DNA of 6,721 bases, taken from NCBI GenBank assembly GCA_021786915.1, contig JAJYMP010000554.1, forward strand, positions 1 to 6,721, given 5' to 3'. This document shows positions 5,906 to 6,721 of this stretch, piece after piece. A model generated the notes under the pieces. The model was not told where the DNA came from. It ran no database searches and saw only the letters and a list, made by a program, of their open reading frames with translations. Both the position numbers and the translations under genes were made by a program. The number at the start of each line of letters is the position of its first letter. The first letter of the stretch is position 1. This DNA comes from Chloroflexota bacterium. Lineage in GTDB: Bacteria > Chloroflexota > Limnocylindria > Limnocylindrales > CSP1-4.

Positions 5906-6721
5906 CTAGATCTGGCTGACGAGCGACTTCTTGAAGAAGTCGAAGTGCTCCAGCGCCAGGCCCGTCCCCAGCGCCACGCAGTTCAGCGAGTTCTCCGCGA
6001 CGTGGCACGGCACGCCCGTCACCTGCGTGAGCAGCTTGTCGACGTTGCGCAGCAGGGAGCCGCCGCCGGACATCACCATGCCCTTGTCGATGATGTCGGA
6101 GGACAGCTCGGGCGGGGTCTGCTCGAGGACCTGGCGCACGGCGGCCACGAGCATCTGGAGCGGGATCTCGATCGCCTCCATCACCTCGGACGAGGTGATC
6201 GGGATCGTGCGCGGCAGGCCGGCGATCAGGTCGCGGCCGCGGACCTCCATCGTGAGCTCGCGCTCCAGCGGCAGCGCGGTGCCGATCTGGATCTTGACCT
6301 CCTCGGCCGTCCGCTCGCCGATCATCAGGTTGTACTTCTTGCGCACGTACGAGGCGATCGACTCGTCGAACTTGTTGCCGCCGACGCGCAGGCTGTTGGA
6401 CACCACGATCCCGCCCAGCGAGATGACCGCGATCTCGGAGGTGCCGCCGCCGATGTCGATGATCATGTTCCCGGACGGCCCGCTGATCGGCACGTTGGCG
6501 CCGATCGCCGCGGCCAGCGGCTCCTCGATCAGGTACGCCTCCTTGGCGCCCGCCTTGAGGGCGGCGTCGCGGACGGCGCGCTTCTCGACCGACGTCACGC
6601 CGGCCGGCACGCTGATCATCACCTCGACGCTGGAGAAGCCGAACCGGCCCTTCCTCGCCTTGCCGATGAAGAAGCGCAGCATCGCCTCCGTGATGACGTA
6701 GTCGGCGATGACGCCGTCCTT
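5906..6721 (-). CDS. mreB: Rod-shape determining protein MreB (N-terminus cut by window edge)
   Basis: MreB is the bacterial actin homologue. It forms ATP-dependent filaments under the cytoplasmic membrane and guides lateral cell-wall synthesis. The visible 271 residues start at the conserved KDGVIADY motif, so about 70-75 N-terminal residues, including the first phosphate-binding loop, lie beyond the edge. Seen motifs (numbered from the edge) are [18 protein letters not shown] (33-50), [11 protein letters not shown] (65-75), the second phosphate loop [13 protein letters not shown] (89-101), [13 protein letters not shown] (135-147) and the adenosine motif [15 protein letters not shown] (217-231). 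The frame has no interruptions and ends in TAG. An apparent ATG at 6682 is internal. Usual partners mreC and mreD do not follow; a 210-base gap and then a PHP gene do. A paralogue such as Mbl cannot be excluded. Confidence 0.96.
   Translation of the reverse strand, partial: KDGVIADYVITEAMLRFFIGKARKGRFGFSSVEVMISVPAGVTSVEKRAVRDAALKAGAKEAYLIEEPLAAAIGANVPISGPSGNMIIDIGGGTSEIAVISLGGIVVSNSLRVGGNKFDESIASYVRKKYNLMIGERTAEEVKIQIGTALPLERELTMEVRGRDLIAGLPRTIPITSSEVMEAIEIPLQMLVAAVRQVLEQTPPELSSDIIDKGMVMSGGGSLLRNVDKLLTQVTGVPCHVAENSLNCVALGTGLALEHFDFFKKSLVSQI

Overview
This window is a compact, very G+C-rich chromosomal segment. Codon third positions are overwhelmingly G or C. It carries six protein genes, one of them cut by the right edge. 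The gene content is housekeeping or cell-envelope in character: an endonuclease IV-type DNA repair enzyme, a GT-C membrane glycosyltransferase, an XRE-type DNA-binding protein, a flippase-like integral membrane protein (UPF0104 / LPG-synthase membrane domain), a PHP metal-dependent phosphoesterase and the rod-shape actin MreB. I see no transposase, integrase, CRISPR array, tRNA, rRNA or phage gene. The style (GTG starts, a likely leaderless promoter, weak Shine-Dalgarno sites, MreB present) fits a high-GC rod-shaped bacterium. A Chloroflexota lineage such as Limnocylindria, or a related high-GC phylum, is my best guess, but the sequence alone does not prove it.

Layout. Positions 1-215 are a GC-rich leader with a 14-bp tandem repeat and a TANNNT box placed just before the first start codon. 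A two-gene plus-strand operon follows: endonuclease IV (216-1190) and the GT-C glycosyltransferase (1187-2977), joined by a 4-base GTGA overlap. The intergenic gap 2978-3098 lies between converging transcription units. It holds a 15-bp tandem duplication and a strong 11-bp-stem hairpin that probably ends transcription, best oriented for the minus strand. All remaining genes are on the minus strand, read right to left: MreB (5906-6721, N-terminus outside the window), a hairpin-rich gap, the PHP phosphoesterase (4988-5695) coupled to the flippase-like protein (3876-4988) by a TGATG overlap, a gap with two perfect hairpins, and the XRE regulator (3099-3656).

How the genes may work together. The glycosyltransferase, the flippase-like protein and MreB all concern the envelope. 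They could share a role in polyprenyl-phosphate-linked sugar or lipid handling, but this is inference from proximity. The tight couplings (repair nuclease with glycosyltransferase, PHP with flippase-like protein) are the most distinctive features. I found no convincing evidence of a previously undescribed system here. The findings listed are modest leads rather than a discovery.
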